Below the pieces are notes generated by a model. It ran no database searches. It was not told the DNA's origin and saw nothing but the letters and a program-made list of their open reading frames with translations. Shown in pieces: positions 45,801 through 60,200 of a DNA stretch of 64,000 nt; positions within the stretch are counted from its first letter, which is position 1; each line of letters begins with the position of its first letter. This DNA comes from Morchella semilibera (lineage: Eukaryota > Ascomycota > Pezizomycetes > Pezizales > Morchellaceae): NCBI GenBank assembly GCA_009192285.1, contig CM018609.1:761282-825281 (forward strand), given 5' to 3'. A program made the translations under genes and the position numbers.

Positions 45801-48150
45801 GACGCACTAGCCCGAGGTTACCTTGCAGTAAATTTTGGGTTATCCCAGCTTGCCTATATCTTAATCCCTCAAGGAGTAGCAGTAATAAAGTGTCGAGTGA
45901 TATTTCATGAAAGATCACTTCGCTTGATTTATGAAATTCCTTCGTTGGGTAGAACCGCATAGGTGGTAGCGGTTGAGCCTATAACTAACGTAGACTTGCG
46001 GGTGTTATTAATATTCGGGCAGTTTAATTCGAGGCTGCTAGCACTCGTCCTTTATTTGTACAATAACACCCAAGTTAGTACACGTACTCATTAGTTTGAA
46101 GCCATCTGGCATTACGTGAAAAGATAGAGAGAGTTGCAAACCACACCGATGAGTAAGGGAAAAATTTCAATCGGCCAATCTTCTTTGCCTCCACTCAAGT
46201 GCCTCATAATCTCCCATTTTAATACGTGTTTACCACTCATTGCCTGCGCCCACAAGATTTAAGGCGCACTGTGGTTCTGCCTTGATGCAGGTAGATTTTT
46301 GTGTCACAAATAGGACTCAAGGATATCTGTGGCTTAGGAGCACACTCGGCAGCTGTAAAGGAAATAAGATCCAGGCGCAAGCAACCAATCGAATCAGCAC
46401 TAGTGGGGCGCTCCCTAGCTAGGATATCAATAAACTGCGGAGTTTCTGCCTGATGTCGAGAGTTGGGAAGTTCGTTGGGGAGAAAAGGTGCTTGAAAAGT
46501 GGTGCCAGCTAGATCGGTTGAAACTTTTAGGAGGCCGCGATGAAACGAAGTTCTTGAGTGACCCGGTGGGCGAGGTAAATCTACGTATGCTTAGTGTATT
46601 AGCAATAAAAGCAAATTCGCGGCAACCGTTGAGATAGAGTATCTTCTCAAGCGTATATATATATGGTTATACTAGAGTTATGTAGTCCGATTTTGTCCGT
46701 GAAGCCTAGGGGAGGCTAATCGTATGTGTCTAAGGTTACTAGTCCAACCCCATGGCCGGCCGCGGACAGTGAAGAAAATTCAGTATGGTAGTGATATTAG
46801 TTTGGTATTCGTGTAGTGGCTTGTTTAATTCTTGATAGAAAGTAGAGACTTATATGGTAGAGAAAGTATTGGGGGTCTGAGAGTAGGAACGAGTGTGTTC
46901 AGGGTGGGAGGAGTACTGGTCTTCTATAACTAGGCCCCGGGTTCGTGCCCTAGAACTTCCCTGTCTTATCCCTGGGCTCGCAGTTTGTGCTATTACACCG
47001 GTATGGCTCGTCAATCACTTAATTCTCAAGAGTGTTTTGAGGTTATGCTTGCCCGTCCTTTGTCACCCCTACACCATAGAGTCTCGAGTTCGTGAAGAAC
47101 ACCAGCTTTCTGCCTCTCGAAATCGAGCACTTTATCCAGCCATCGACCAGGTTGGGCGACTGTGGAATATCTCATCGCTTTAAGCACCGAAATGCTTACT
47201 TGCATCTACATGTAGTGCCTCCGCATGTTAAATTTGTATGTGTGTTCAACCATAATGTCGGTCCGTCAATACAAGTACATGTATGTCTAAAGGGGTCTCT
47301 TCATACCATAGCCTTGAAAGACCGAAAGTCCACAAGTCTCTCGAGACCTAGATAAGCTAAAACCAATGCATATTTACGTTAAGATTTATATATCCCTCTC
47401 GCACCCTTACCCGACGCGAGAGAAAAGCTCTTGACTGGTTTTTTGGCCATTTATTACATCTACCCCGGGAAGGGGGGTAATTGGTTGCCATAGCCTAAAT
47501 AAGTATTGTAGCCATGTCAATCACTCACAATCACTCGTTTGTTCATCTCCTCGAGATACCCAATTTTGTGCCCACCATTGAGCGCCCTGTTTTGTTTATT
47601 AATTAATTGTATGCAGCCTTACAGTTATGACAATATCTCACAAGTGTCCCCAGAACACCCTCCTTCCACTGCCCGCTATTGAGTGGTATATATGGTTTAT
47701 GAATGGACTAACGCGCATTATATACAACGGCCGATTATCATAATCATATATAATTCCTTTAATTTCAGGCCAAGTAAGTAGTTGTTCTATTACAACCTTA
47801 TTTCAACCCCCACTCCAATAAAAAACAAAATTACCAGATATCAATTCTGACGATAATGAAAACGATGTACGGGCGGTACCAGTGATAGACCGAATTATCA
47901 GAAGGACAAAAAAACAGTGAAACAAACCAACCCGGTCTCCTTCGAATAACAAATGAGAAAAAAGGTAGTTTCTTACAAGTTATACGCCAGCTATCAACAA
48001 AAGACAAGGTACTATCATAAGGAATAACGGCAAGGAATAAGGAACAAGAAATTAAAACTAAAGGGTGTAGCGATAAACTATCACCTTAACCCCCGTGCAA
48101 GAAAAAAAAAGGTAAAGAAAAAGGCGCTAAAAGGAAATGATACCCAGATT
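42859..48150. other. 5.3-kb intergenic region
   Basis: No gene I would defend. It holds G12 (43025-43036), C15 (44708-44722) and five TACATGTA sites (44346, 44544, 45334, 47207, 47276). The longest open frames, 43546-44145 (minus, 199 codons) and 45534-45962 (plus, 142 codons), have no recognisable domain, partner exons or low-complexity pattern typical of the true genes here. The part beyond about 47.8 kb is probably the 3' UTR side of the large gene ending at 48151. Confidence 0.5.
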
Positions 48151-51100
48151 CTAATTCCACCCATAGTAACTCGGATCCCATGCCTGCCCTGGGTAAGCCG
48201 TAGCACTCATCTCATATCCCTCCTCCTCATCTGTCGCAATCTTCTTGAATGGTTTAACCGTCTCGCCGTGCAAGTCTAGGTTGACCGCAATTTTCTCTGT
48301 CGAGAAATCAAATTCCTCCTCTGTCCCCTTCTGTGCTAGAGTTGGCGTTCTCTCATCTACAGGAGCATGAGAAGCCCCTGGAAGGGCGGGGGAAGGATCC
48401 CCTGAGCCGGTCGCGCCACCCAAATGACTTGTCTCGTGTAATTTATTCTCAACAATCTTAGGGGGGTGGGGTGGCGGAGTCGGTGATACAACACGTGATC
48501 TCTCATCTATTTGCGCTGGAGGGGGACCAAAAGGTGTGTCCATGGGCGGAGGAGAGACCGGTAGTGGTGTACTGCGCGGAGATATCTCGTGGTCACTGCC
48601 ACTGTTCTTGACTTGAGTAACAGAGTGTGGAAGCGGTAATGGCTGCTGGTACCGCCGATTGTCGTTTTGCACTTGTTCTTCTTGGGTTGAGGGCTGTGTA
48701 GAACTTGGGTGTTCTGGGATATCACCCTCTCGCAACGAAGGTCGTCGTCCGTATTGTGTGCCTACTTCAGAATTTGGGCTCAAAGAACGAGTCGTTTCAT
48801 ACGTCCGCGAAGCTTGTGTTCCTGCTCGTGACAAATTTGGGCTTATGTTTTGACTATCTGAAGTGCGAGCATCGGAGATTTGTGAAGAAACTTGCGAAGG
48901 ATTCCTATTAATAGACGTCGATATATTAATAGACGTCGATATATTGATAGATGGTGATTGGCCAATCCTTGGGTCTATGTTTGTAAACTCTTGCCTATGA
49001 CCTTGAACCTGCTGCGGTTGTGGTGGTTGATATGCGTATTCACCTTGAGGGCGTGCGTAGCCCTGTGGAATAGGAACAGGTGCGTATTGCGGTTGTCCTT
49101 GCTGTGGAGGGGAAGCATGGGTCGTTGGAGGGACAGTAGGTTGTTGCGGTTGCGGCTGTACCTGCTGCTGCTGTGGGGGGTGGGGATGAGGCGCCATAGC
49201 AGAACCTGCCAGTGGGCTTCCCCGCCCTTGAGCATGACGCGGAGACTGTTGAGCATTTAGGTTCTCGACATATTGTTGCTGCTGTACTTGAGGATTTCCG
49301 TTCCATGGGCTGTGACCTCCCAGCCCAGTAGGACGTTGCTGCAGTTGCTGTGGTTGTGGCTGCTGTTGCTGTGGTTGATATTGCGGCTGAGATTGTCGCT
49401 GTTGCTGCTGCTGTGGTGGCGGTGGCTTGTGTGCGGAGGTCTGGGACGGGGTTGGTGATGGTGACTTTGTCAACTTACCAAGCATGGATCCTGTCCTTCC
49501 AAATACATCCTATAATCTAATTAGTACATACTTCCATGATGGGGGGTGTCCCGCTGGTGGGAGGGTAGAGGGAAATCCAACCATTGAAAAGACCTTTTTG
49601 TGGCTCTTTTTCTCCTTTTTCTCCTTCTTCTCTTTCGAGCTTCCGTCACCTTTGTCCTTTTTTCTACCCTTCATGAATGACGACGAAGACCTTCTTTCGC
49701 CCTCCTGCTTTGTTTCGTCGCTAATGGTTTTTGGAATTACGGGATCCGCCTGTTGAGGAGATTTCACGGTCTCACCCACCTTGGCCAGGTTCCCAAAGAA
49801 ACTTGAGCGCTTCTTTTCCTGTGAGCTAGTAGTAGATTCCTCATAATGCGAGCCCGCACTGTTAGGAGGCTGAAGATTCGAATCTGTAGATGGTCGCTGT
49901 TTTCCACTAACGCCACTAAGAGTCTTCATTAAACCGGACGACATACGTCTAACACCCGGAGCTTCTGGTTGTTGACCAATCGAAATGGGCTGTCCAGGAT
50001 GGAATGGGGGCCCATGGTGGAACTGGGGACCGCCTTTAAATTGGCCGCGAGGGTCCCGAGGATCACCTGGTGCAGATTGAGTACCGACAAATTGGCCCTG
50101 GTGCCCCATGTACTGACCCTGAGGTCCCATTGGCACTGGTTGAGCATTCGGCCCAAATTGCGGGGATCCCGTGCCTGAATTCCCAGCACCAGAAGGCTGC
50201 CTTGGTCGGGTATGGTCTACTACAAATCCTCCTGGGCTTTGAGGAAAGCTACTTTGGCCTATTTGTGGTGGAGGTCCGCCCTGATAGCCTTGCTGATATT
50301 TCTGTTGCTCGGAGTACGGTCCACCCCCAGTCACTACTCTTGGCGGTGATGCCTGCTGCATCTGTATTTTTGGAGGTGGCGGAGGCGTGGAATATAAATC
50401 ATCGTCATTAGATTCCTGCCTACTAAGCTGTGGTAGAGCTCCAGTCATCTGGTTTAAGATAGGCCCCTTTTGTTGCTCGTTGCCCATATAAGGTCCAGGA
50501 TGAGACTCTATATAGTTCATCTGCGGAGTTTGCTTGACGTCTACTTGGGGCTCTGGGGTGATGGCTGGTGCGGCCCCCGGGACAGTTCCAGTAGTTTTTA
50601 CTGGTTGCTGCAGTACCTGTGGGGGCTTCGGTTCCCCGAATCCATCTTCAGAATTGTCATCGCGAGGAGCAAAAGCGTTCTGTCCACGTCTTTCTCCCGC
50701 ATAACGACTCTCCGCTGGTGGTGACGGTTTTTGCGGGATAGACTGGAAAGCACCCTGAGCCTTATGTGGGTGTGCAGATAACGGCGAAATTTTACTTTCA
50801 GGGTTAACCAAAGCGGGTGGAGAAGTCAATGAATCAGACCTCTTTGGGACCTGCTGAAGTTGCTGTTGCCGGGAAAGTGAGTCTGACCTCATGTTCCTTT
50901 GGTGCATCTCCTGTGTCGAAGAAAGGGAATCACTCCTATCAGGCCTTTGTGCGGTCGCAGGAGAGGTTGATCGCGTATCTTGAAACTGCTTCTGAGAGTA
51001 CAGGCTATCAGACCTCTTAGGGAAAGCTTGTGCCTGCTGCGGCGTTGTAGCCTGAGTAAGAGGAGGATGTGGTGGGGTACTATTATGCTCTGATTTCTTG

Positions 51101-54100
51101 TCCTCAATGATGTGAGAAGGGGGAGACGATCTAGAAGGCTCTGATGGAGGAGGCGGCGGTGGCGGTGGTGTGCTAGTTGGCTGCTGATACTGCGGGTTGA
51201 CTGAGTTCACTATGATTTGTTGGGGCACTTGCTGGGGCACTTGCTGGGGTACCTGCTGGGTCACTTGCTGGGGCACCTGCTGGGTCACTTGCTGGGGCAC
51301 TTGCTGAAGCATCTGTTGGGGCACCTGCTGGGGCGCCTGATGGGTAAATAGACCAGGCCCAGACACTGAACGTTGCTGTGAAATACTTGAACCCGGTATG
51401 ATAAGATGCGGCGGCTGTGGTTGAGATCTAGGTCTGTGTTGTGGTACCGGTACTGGTTGCAGCGGCGGCTGCCCTGGTGGATATCCTGAAGTCCTAGGCG
51501 GTGGGCCTGCTGGCTGAAGCGTAGGTGGCTGAGATGTAGCTTGAGTTTGAGCCTGCAAAGCTTGAGTTTGAGCCTGCAAATTTTGCCCTCGTTGAACCAA
51601 CTGCGCAAGATCATTCTGAGCTTGAGGGGAATGAGAGGGTTGTGCCGGTGGAGACGAAGAGACCTGTCCCTGTCCCTGTCCCTGAGATTGTTGCTGTTGC
51701 AAAAGCTGCTGCGAAACCTGTCTCTGGTGTCCCTGAAACCCAGCAGGCGACTCTTGCGGTTGCGGCGACGCCATATGTTGAAATGCTGGCTGAGAGAATA
51801 ATGGGTTTGGCGACGAAGCGGGGGAATCTTTACCCTATTTCCCCATGTCAGCGTTATTAGTACTTAACACATTTAGACAATGTAACAAACCTTCTTTCCA
51901 CCAAATCTACTTAAAAAGCCCTTTGCCTTGTCTACAGCTTTGTCCATGGGTGCATGCATTTGCGATCCACCAGACCCGCCGGTTATGATACTGGGAGTTG
52001 GTGTTGTACTGTTTCCGCCAATATTGTATCCGCCGTTGCCGTTGATGTTCGTCTGACTAGGTCTTGAGCCACTTGCTGAAGGTACCTGAGAGAGCGGCGA
52101 TCCTCCGGATGGTACCGAGTGATGATCTGATTCTGAGCTTGGCTGCTTAGACATGGGCGTAAAATGCTGTGGGACTCTTCCATTTGGGGATTGAGGCCTT
52201 GATTGTGATTCCGCACTGAATATTGATGTCTGAGCCCCCCCGTTCTCCTCCATCATGTACTTGACCCAATTATTTAAGCCTGTAGGTGTATCTCCTATCA
52301 CCTTGCGAGCATGGTTATAAGCTGCAACACGGTCCTTAGATGTGGGTAGGCGGGCGGCATCGCGTGGGTCTATGTATTGTGTTCCCCCCACATCCACAGA
52401 TCCTTTATTATTAGGTTCCTTTGTAGCTAGTTCTTGTTTAAATGTCTCGTGGTCTTCGTCCTCGTCCTTTTCACTAAAGTCGACTACATCGGGAACCTCC
52501 TCCTCGCCTTCTTCCTTGGGCGGCATGGGCGGCATTACTAGAACTCCAGAAGGCATTGGCATCGTCTCTTTTAGCATCAACGTTTGTGGCCGGGAAAACT
52601 GGTTCAAAAGTTCTCTGGCATAGTCGCTCTGCATAGGCGTCTTTTCACCGTCCCCATCATCCTCCTTTTTCGATGGTTGAATGACAGGGCCTGTAATGGC
52701 TTCAATACCCTCGCTTTCGGGGCCAAGGATACGCGTTTGTGGGATGACCTGGAGACCTTCGGACGGAGAATTTATTCTGATCTCAGGAGTTCCTTCTCTT
52801 CGCAGTGGCGCGTCAATAACTGACTGTCGATCATCCGTTGACTTATCATTAACCACCTTATGGCCTTGAACGATCAAAGTAAAATCATCGTCTTCGTCCT
52901 CAATATCAGCCCTATCCTCTTCCGCTGACTTCTTCACTTCTTCTTCCTTCGCCTTCCTCTCCACTTGTTCCTCTATACTATCCTTCGCCTCTTTAGTGGC
53001 TTTCTCCTTCCCTTTATCCCCGCTTTCCTCGGCTCCTGAATTCCCGGTTTGCGTTCTCGCTAAGAATTGCCTTCTTGCAATCATCATCTCCAATAACTCA
53101 CTATCTGGTTGTTCCGACGCACTCGCGGGAGTAGACTCAGGTCTTTCTACTAGAATGGATGTATCTGGAATTGAGACAGGCGTAGGTATAATCCTCACTG
53201 TAGTGGGGCCCCCCTTTGGAAGCGGGAGAGGAGGTATTTCGGATACTGAGTCCCGATTCGAGGATGCAGACATAGCCGAAAGCAGTTGGAGGTCCGGCGC
53301 ACTTGGTCTTCTTGGGTTTTTGACTGGAGGCGGTGGTGGAGGGGGCGGGGTCTCTTCTTGGGTCCAATAACTGTCGTAGAGACCTAAGACTCCAACGCTC
53401 TCCCTATCGCCGCTGTGACTGCTCGGCACTAGATATTCATTTTGCTGTTGCTCTTGAGAGTGTGGTTGTTGCTGCTCCAATTGAGGTTGTTGGCGCTGTT
53501 CATGCTGAGCTTGCTGAGCTTGCTGTTCGTACTGCTGCTGCTGGTATTGCTGCTGTTCGTACTGCTGCTGTTCGTACTGCTGCTGCTGCTGGTATTGCTG
53601 CTGCTGCTCGTACTGTTGCCGCTCATATTGCTGCTGCTCATATTGCTGCTGCTCGTATTGTTGCCGCTCATACTGCTGTTGCTCGTATTGCTGTTGCTCG
53701 TACTGCTGCTGGTGTTGCGGCGACAGCGGTAGCGCTCCTTGTTGGTGGGTAGGGCCAAAACTTGTCGGGTCAAACGGCCGCTGCTGCTGTTCGTATGGAC
53801 GCTGCTGAGCCACATGTATAGCCCCAAAGCTTGATGGATCAAACGGCGCTGGCGGTGCAGGTTGTACATGTTGCTGCTGTTCAAAACCTTCAGGCCCAAT
53901 ATATCTCTGCTGCTGCTGTTCCCTCTCATTTATCTTCTTTTGATCCACCTGATTCTCCTCACCCGCATACAACTGCTGTTGCTGCCAACCCTCATATTGC
54001 CCCTGCCCTTGATATGCCGAATTCTGCCCTACCCCAAAGCTATCGGGCCCAAATGGCTGCTGCTGTATATACTGTTGCTGTTGGTTGAATTGTGCTGAAG

Positions 54101-57100
54101 GGTCATAAATTTGCTGCTGCTTCGATGGCGTATTATCGTACGGCGCGTCCTCTGGCGCGGGAGACTGTGCCCGCTCCAATTCACCAAGGAATGTGTCTAG
54201 ATAATCTTTTTCTGGACTTCTGCTACCTTTGGTACTACTCTGGCTTCCTTGGCTATCCCGACTCTCTTGACTTTCCTGGCTCTCGACTGTGTCTTTTCGT
54301 TCCATGTTCTCGGCTTTGTCACTCTCGTCCTTGGGAGACGTAACCCAAACCGGTGGTGCATCCCTCCTTTGCCCTAATGCCGGTGTATCTGGCGTCACCT
54401 CCGCAATCTCGCCCCGTGAGCCCTGTGTATCTAGCATTGGCACAATAATTGGTACGCTTCTCTCTGCGCCCATTGATTTCCTAAATGGAGTCCTCGTGGT
54501 ATAAGACTCGTCCTTTGATTTTCTCTCTGTATTACTTCTCTCCAACATATGGTGAACTAGTGGGGGAGAAAGTGATGTTGAAGGAAGTGGGGTGGTGTTT
54601 GTGCGTGTAATGGTGGTGAAGTTAGCAGGCCCACGTGGGAGAATAGGGGAAATGGCATCGTCAATGCTACTGCTAGATGGGGCTGCTTGATTGTCCTCAT
54701 CAGATGGTATTGGAGAAATCGGCGTGGCCGGGGTGGGGTGATGCGGCTCTTGCCTGTGGAAGGCGCTGCTGACCATAGACTTGAAACCCCCGCTGGGGCT
54801 TCTTTCTAGACTAGACTCGACCCGGGTGCTAGATTGTGTTTGCGGAGGATTGTGGGTAGTGCCGAAGTTTGGAGGGTCGAACGGTTGAATTTGATCATCT
54901 TGATATATATCATCGGAATCGCCATAGCTAGAAATAATACCATCATCCCAAGTTGATATCCTCTTCTCCTGTTGCTCGTTCTGCCTTTTTTCATGATCAA
55001 TACTAATTTTCGTTTCAAAAACAGGGCTTGCTGGAACTGTTGTTAGTGGAATTGGCGGTAATGCACTTGTAGGAGGTGGGAAAGGGCTAGGACTTCTGGC
55101 CATTTCCTGCCGAGAGCTAGGCCGAGAACCCTCAGCACGACTACTAGATCTGCTGTGAGTGCGGCTCCCAGAACGACTCGTCCTCCTAATAGGCTCTTGG
55201 CGACTGCTAGGCCGGCTCCCATTGTTCTCTCGGAGCTCGGGTATACGATCGCCGCCCCTGTTCCAGGCCTGTTGGGGGTCCAAGGAGAGGTGACTGCGTT
55301 GGGAATCGGTGCTAAGACTAGCATTATGTAGTATGGGAACACCGCCACTGGCTGTGGAATCTATACTATAGCGGCTGGCTGTGTGTCTGGGTCTACTATC
55401 CGCATCACTAGCTCTACGTTCCTTTTCTCTTACTTCCTTAATGCGTTCGTATATTTCTGACGGGCGGATGAACCTTCTTGGAGACTCAGGAGCCGACGGC
55501 GGGGGAGGGGGAGGTGAGGATGGGTGAGAAGGAGAGGAAGGAATGGAGTTGACCGCTATTGTGGGCTCGGGCTGTTCCAGGGGGGTCTGTTGCTGTGGAG
55601 GTATTATAGGTTGGGACTGGGGAATGGAAGAAGACTCTTGAGGCTGTGGAGGAGGAGAGTGAGACTGTTGTTGATTTGTATGTGAATAGGACACATCTTC
55701 CACGTACGAAACTCCTTGAACTGGTGGTGCGAGTTGCTGTGACTGTTGGGGATGTGGGGCAGAGTAGTACTCTTCGTCCATATATTCGACCTCTTGAGCC
55801 TTGGGACTAATGCCGCTTGCGATCTGATCACGGCTTTGTTCGGGTGACTGTCTTCCTTCAGAGCCCATGGGGGTAGCTGCCTGCTGGCCGCGCATAATTT
55901 CGGGCGACTGCCGTCCCTGCGAGCCTTGGGGACTTCCGGATTGATCTCGCCTTTCCTCAAGGGAGTATTGCAGTTGTGACCCTTGAGAACTCCTGTTGCC
56001 CCCATATTGATCTTTTCCTAGGTTTGCTAAGTTTTTGCTCTTATTGGTAGGTCTCCTAGGAATTGAATGTTTCTGAGCAAGTTGTCCTTGCGGTGCTGAT
56101 CCCCAGCTTGTTCTAAGGGGTGTAGTTTCTGCTCTTTTGATACCCTGGAGTGGGGGTTCAGAATACCCCACATTGGAAGGTGAGCTATAGAGCAACTGAG
56201 GCAGCTCATCCTGCTGGATTTCATTTTTTGGTGGGAGCGGGGGCGGAGGTGGGGGTGAAGTAGGTAATGTTGAGTTTGATTGAGCAAAAGGTGAATTTTG
56301 GAAAGGAGGAAGTTGTCTATCACTATCTGGACTATCCTTAGGAAGTGGCATTGGTTTATTCGGACTATCTGGGCTATAATCTACGGTGGAAGGCGATCCC
56401 TGTGGCTTTTGACCCATACCGGGTCCCATAGAAGAATACCCGTACCCCATTCCGAAAGGTTGAGGTGATGATTCCCTTCCAGGTGAAGATGATCTAGATG
56501 CAGAGTTCGGGGAGTAATAATCCCTTGGCGGAAGATATTGATCCTTGGAGGGGGGAGGAGGTGGAGGGGAAGGCTGGCCATACATTGGAAGTGGTTTATC
56601 AACTCCCATTGTCTGGGCCCTTTGGATACCCCTCGCAGGGCTTGACGAACGAGAAGTCATGATTTGAGGTAAGAAAGATTGAAGAATCCCGCCCGGCGAT
56701 TGTTGCTGACTGTTATAAAATGGAAAAGCGCTTTTTCGCGATGCCTGCTCTTGCTGCTCCATCTCTAATGGCGTTGGCGGCAAAGGTATTCTCAGATCCG
56801 GAGATTGTGCCTCTACCCTCGGAACTGCCACATTTGCTGGTCTGCCTAGTTCAGAGAGCTTTACAACCGGTTTTGGCATCGACGGCGGTACATCTTCTTT
56901 CCTCCCATATGAAGCACCCTGCTGAGAGTATCCCTGACCACCTGAAGATGGCTCGTACCCATCATCGTCGTAGTCGTCATCCTCGTAGAAATCATCATCG
57001 TCTCCCCAACCCCCGCCGTCATAGTCGACAGTTTTAGCCTCTACCCACCGTTTTGATTTTGCGCGGTTAAGGTTCGTTTTAAAAGCTGGAGCAAGGAGGG

Positions 57101-57291
57101 GAGCTGAAGGAGTTCCGATGGGCGGTGGTGGTGGTGAGGTCCTACTATATGTGAGCAACGCGAAAGCTGGAAACAGGAGTCCAAGAAACTATATTTCTTT
57201 TGAGATCAGAGGGGAGGGGGGGTGGGTAGGTAGGATAAACAGACATTGGAGAACGTGTTTCGTCGAAAGTTGTGAGAAATGGTCTTGACAT
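48151..57291 (-). CDS. Giant Q/P/S-rich disordered scaffold protein
   Basis: Minus-strand exons 57291-57245 (tentative), 57141-51891, 51834-49594 and 49509-48151 join in frame to about 2965 aa. The N-terminus has NLNRAKSKRWVEAKTVDYDG and a GGWGDDDDFYEDDDYDDD acidic patch, a signature I recall from large disordered proteins of filamentous ascomycetes. Then come long Ser/Pro/Gln-rich tracts, a glutamine array of QQQYEQ units (about 53460-53730), a Glu/Lys-rich helical stretch (about 52880-53030), and a small conserved block (AARLPTSKDRVAAYNHARKV ... GLNNWVKYMME, about 52260-52380) that may be its only folded element. C-terminal parts repeat QQVPQQVTQQ (about 51220-51330) and end AYPGQAWDPSYYGWN. 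Intron 3 has a TACTAAT branch site. A cortical or actin-patch scaffold is plausible by composition only; function unknown. The 5' exon could differ. Confidence 0.8.
53450..53735 (-). repeat. CAG/CAA-type glutamine repeat in coding sequence
   Basis: Read on the minus strand, CAG/CAA codons interrupted by TAC/TAT-GAG/GAA give tandem QQQYE units with QYERQ variants, more than a dozen copies. The array keeps the frame of the large scaffold gene. The same stretch creates spurious long frames on both strands (leucine-rich and serine-rich). Confidence 0.85.
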
Positions 57292-60200
57292 ATTCACCTC
57301 TGCCAGACCGTTAACCTCACGATGATCAACCGTACGCAAAATTCAAAGCTACAAACGCGAGAAGGGCAAACAAAAATAAGTAAGAAAGAAGCGAAGGAAG
57401 AAACGCTGAAGGACAGGACAGGCACGAATCGCAGGGTTGACGTTGATTTTCAGGCTGAGCAACAGATTGTTAGTGGGAGGGATGTTGGCCAAGACTTGAT
57501 CACACTAGGAAACGCGGCTGCGGCTGAGGCAAGTTGTAGACTCTAAAGGGCCCTAGCAGCAGCTCTGACTTGGTTTCTGCCTGCAGAAAGAAACTTTTTG
57601 TACTTTTTGCAGCCAGTGATCAGTCCAATAGAAGCTGTCGATCGCTTCGATTCTGGGTCAAGATGTTCTAAAAAAGGTACTATGTAAGTGAGGAATCTGC
57701 ACCCCGCGCAGATGATATCTCAAACTGAACGAAGGTTGACTGACAGCTCTAGTTGTCCCTTGCTTACATCTACAATATGCTAGACACTGGAGTCACACTT
57801 CATCGGCCCATGACTCGTGATCGATACTCCCCATAACTACATGTACCGTTGGCTTCGGAAAAATTCAGGCGCTCATTTTACTTCGCCTCTGAGTGATTAA
57901 TAAGGACCAAGGTATATTGTCACAGCTCAAAGATGAGGCCAGGGCAGGCAAATTACCTATCTCCCAAAGTGGTTAGGTGTTTGCATTCGCATAATTAGCG
58001 AGCGTGGGACAAGAGCTCCGCTCTTGATAATGTGGCACCTAACTAGAAATTGTGGCTTAAAGGCGGCCTGGCTGTGCCATACAGCTTAATCCACTTTGAA
58101 ATCTGGCTTGAATTCAGAATCTTGACCGACTGCAATGCTTATGGACCCGAAAGTAAAGGCACCTAAAAGTGCCTTTACCCTTCAGCTACATATATAAGTA
58201 CGTACCAATGGAACGCCCTATTATATCGGTCAGCTGTACGACAGTTTAATAATTGATTAGGTAACGGAGATTTACGGAAATGAAACATCCGTCGAGATGT
58301 GGCTAAACAGTTTCGCAGAGACTAAAACATTTGCTACCTTCCTAATGTGAATCAAGAGACGTTGGCGTCAGCTCCCAAAAGCCGTTGGTCAATTGCCCCG
58401 ATTTGTCAACAACCAGCGCTGCAGTCCACTGACCAACCGGGCAGTTTATTCAATGTCAGTGAGATCTAGCGTATATAACGGTACATATATGTTCCGTCCC
58501 AATAACCACCAAGCCTCGTTGGCTACATGTAGTAAACCATCTGGTTTTCTAATGGCCCGCCTGCCTGTTGACAAATAACGGCAATCGACGCACCCGAGAA
58601 TTGGGCCAAAAACCACCAATATCTTTACATAAACATGTAATACCTAATATCTAATGGATTACAGTTTATTTTCGCCTGTGTGATCACAGACTGACTTCTC
58701 AAGCCACCTATAATTAGAATATATAGCCTTTAGAACTCTCCTCTGTGCATATAGCTCCTTCCGAGATACACCAAAAAAAAAATATTAGATATTCACTCAC
58801 ACTATTACCCCTTTTCGTGGGCCCGGTAGTCAGGTCTATGCCTAAGGGATAAAGCGACAACAATACCCACTGGAAGAAACTATCTGTTCTTTAGGGCAGT
58901 GACTCTAAGTCTATTACTGCTAAAAAAAATAAAAAAATTCCTATCACCTGCTTAGAGTATATAACTACCCCGGTAATCCAGATCCAGCATTTCACCCCAA
59001 AGTCGGGGGTAAACGATGACCAAATCTTAAGGAAGACCGTTGCGTTGGCCAACCTTGAAAAATTGACCAATGGGGCGTCTAGGTGACTGATAACATACAT
59101 GTAGTGTTAACGACTGGGACCGAACATCTACCAAGATTCAGCCCCAAGACCAAGCCCTTTGAGATAAAGAACCTAGGTATGGCACCCCATTCGCATTTGT
59201 TGTGAGTTGAGACGGCCTTGGGGTTAATTTCCAGTACGTCCAGAAACTTTCTCTTTACAAATTCATGAAAAGGTTAAGTCGTGGTGTGTCGCGCTGGTTG
59301 GAAACTGGTGCACAGGCGATCACTCGATCGGATACATATATACAAGCCACGCCAAAATCAAGAAAGTACAGATTACTCTCTAAATAAAGCGAGGTTACAA
59401 CTTTATTTCTCCATTCTCTTCACGCCGAGATAAAAGAGTATTGGATCCTGGATCGGGGGCAGCTGCTAAAACCCTACATGATTGGAATTTTTTTTTAGCT
59501 GTGCATTGCATGCACTTAATTGCTATGGTAAAAAGGCCATAATTTCCAAACCGCCCCAAACCAAACCAAATAAACAATATTCAACTATATATATAAGCTT
59601 AAGGTCTATAAGAAACAACCCTATGGATTCCGGAGTATTTTCCCCACCCAATTAGCGGCGCGGACGCTGAGCCGGGACCTGTCATGCATGAACCCCACGA
59701 GACTTTAATTTTGTCCGGAGTTCTTAGCATTGGGTGTATTTAAGTCCCATGAGATAAAACGAGATAGCACAACCTAAAATAAATGGGGCTATATTTTATG
59801 CAGTCTATTCCGGGGTGGCCACGCCACCCGTTTAAATGAAGCGGGGGGTTGCAATTGTGTTCTAGTACCGCCCACGGCCGGGCAGCAAAAACAGGAGAAT
59901 CCAGTATGGCTTCCAGCATTGCAATTGTCATATGTCTAATTCCCAGATATCTCTTATATTCACCATCGAGTGTAAGAGAGATCAGGTACCTGACTCCCAC
60001 AAAAACACTACAATCATTGTTACTACAATTGTTATTTAATCAATTGTGTGCAGCCCGTAGACAGCTAGTAGTACTACGACAACACCGCAAAAACAGAGTT
60101 ATGATCACTGACCCTGAGAAGTTTCCGACCGTGAGCTTGAGACCGCCTCACCTCCACAATGCAATGCATCGAGCTACATTTTATACAATATCATGGCCTA

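Noticed and set aside
45534-45962. 142-codon plus-strand frame
   Set aside because: No recognisable family, flanked by stop-dense non-coding sequence and antisense to another frame.
53333-53929. Leu-, Ala- and Ser/Asn-rich frames on both strands
   Set aside because: All are other-frame readings of the CAG/CAA glutamine array in the giant scaffold gene.
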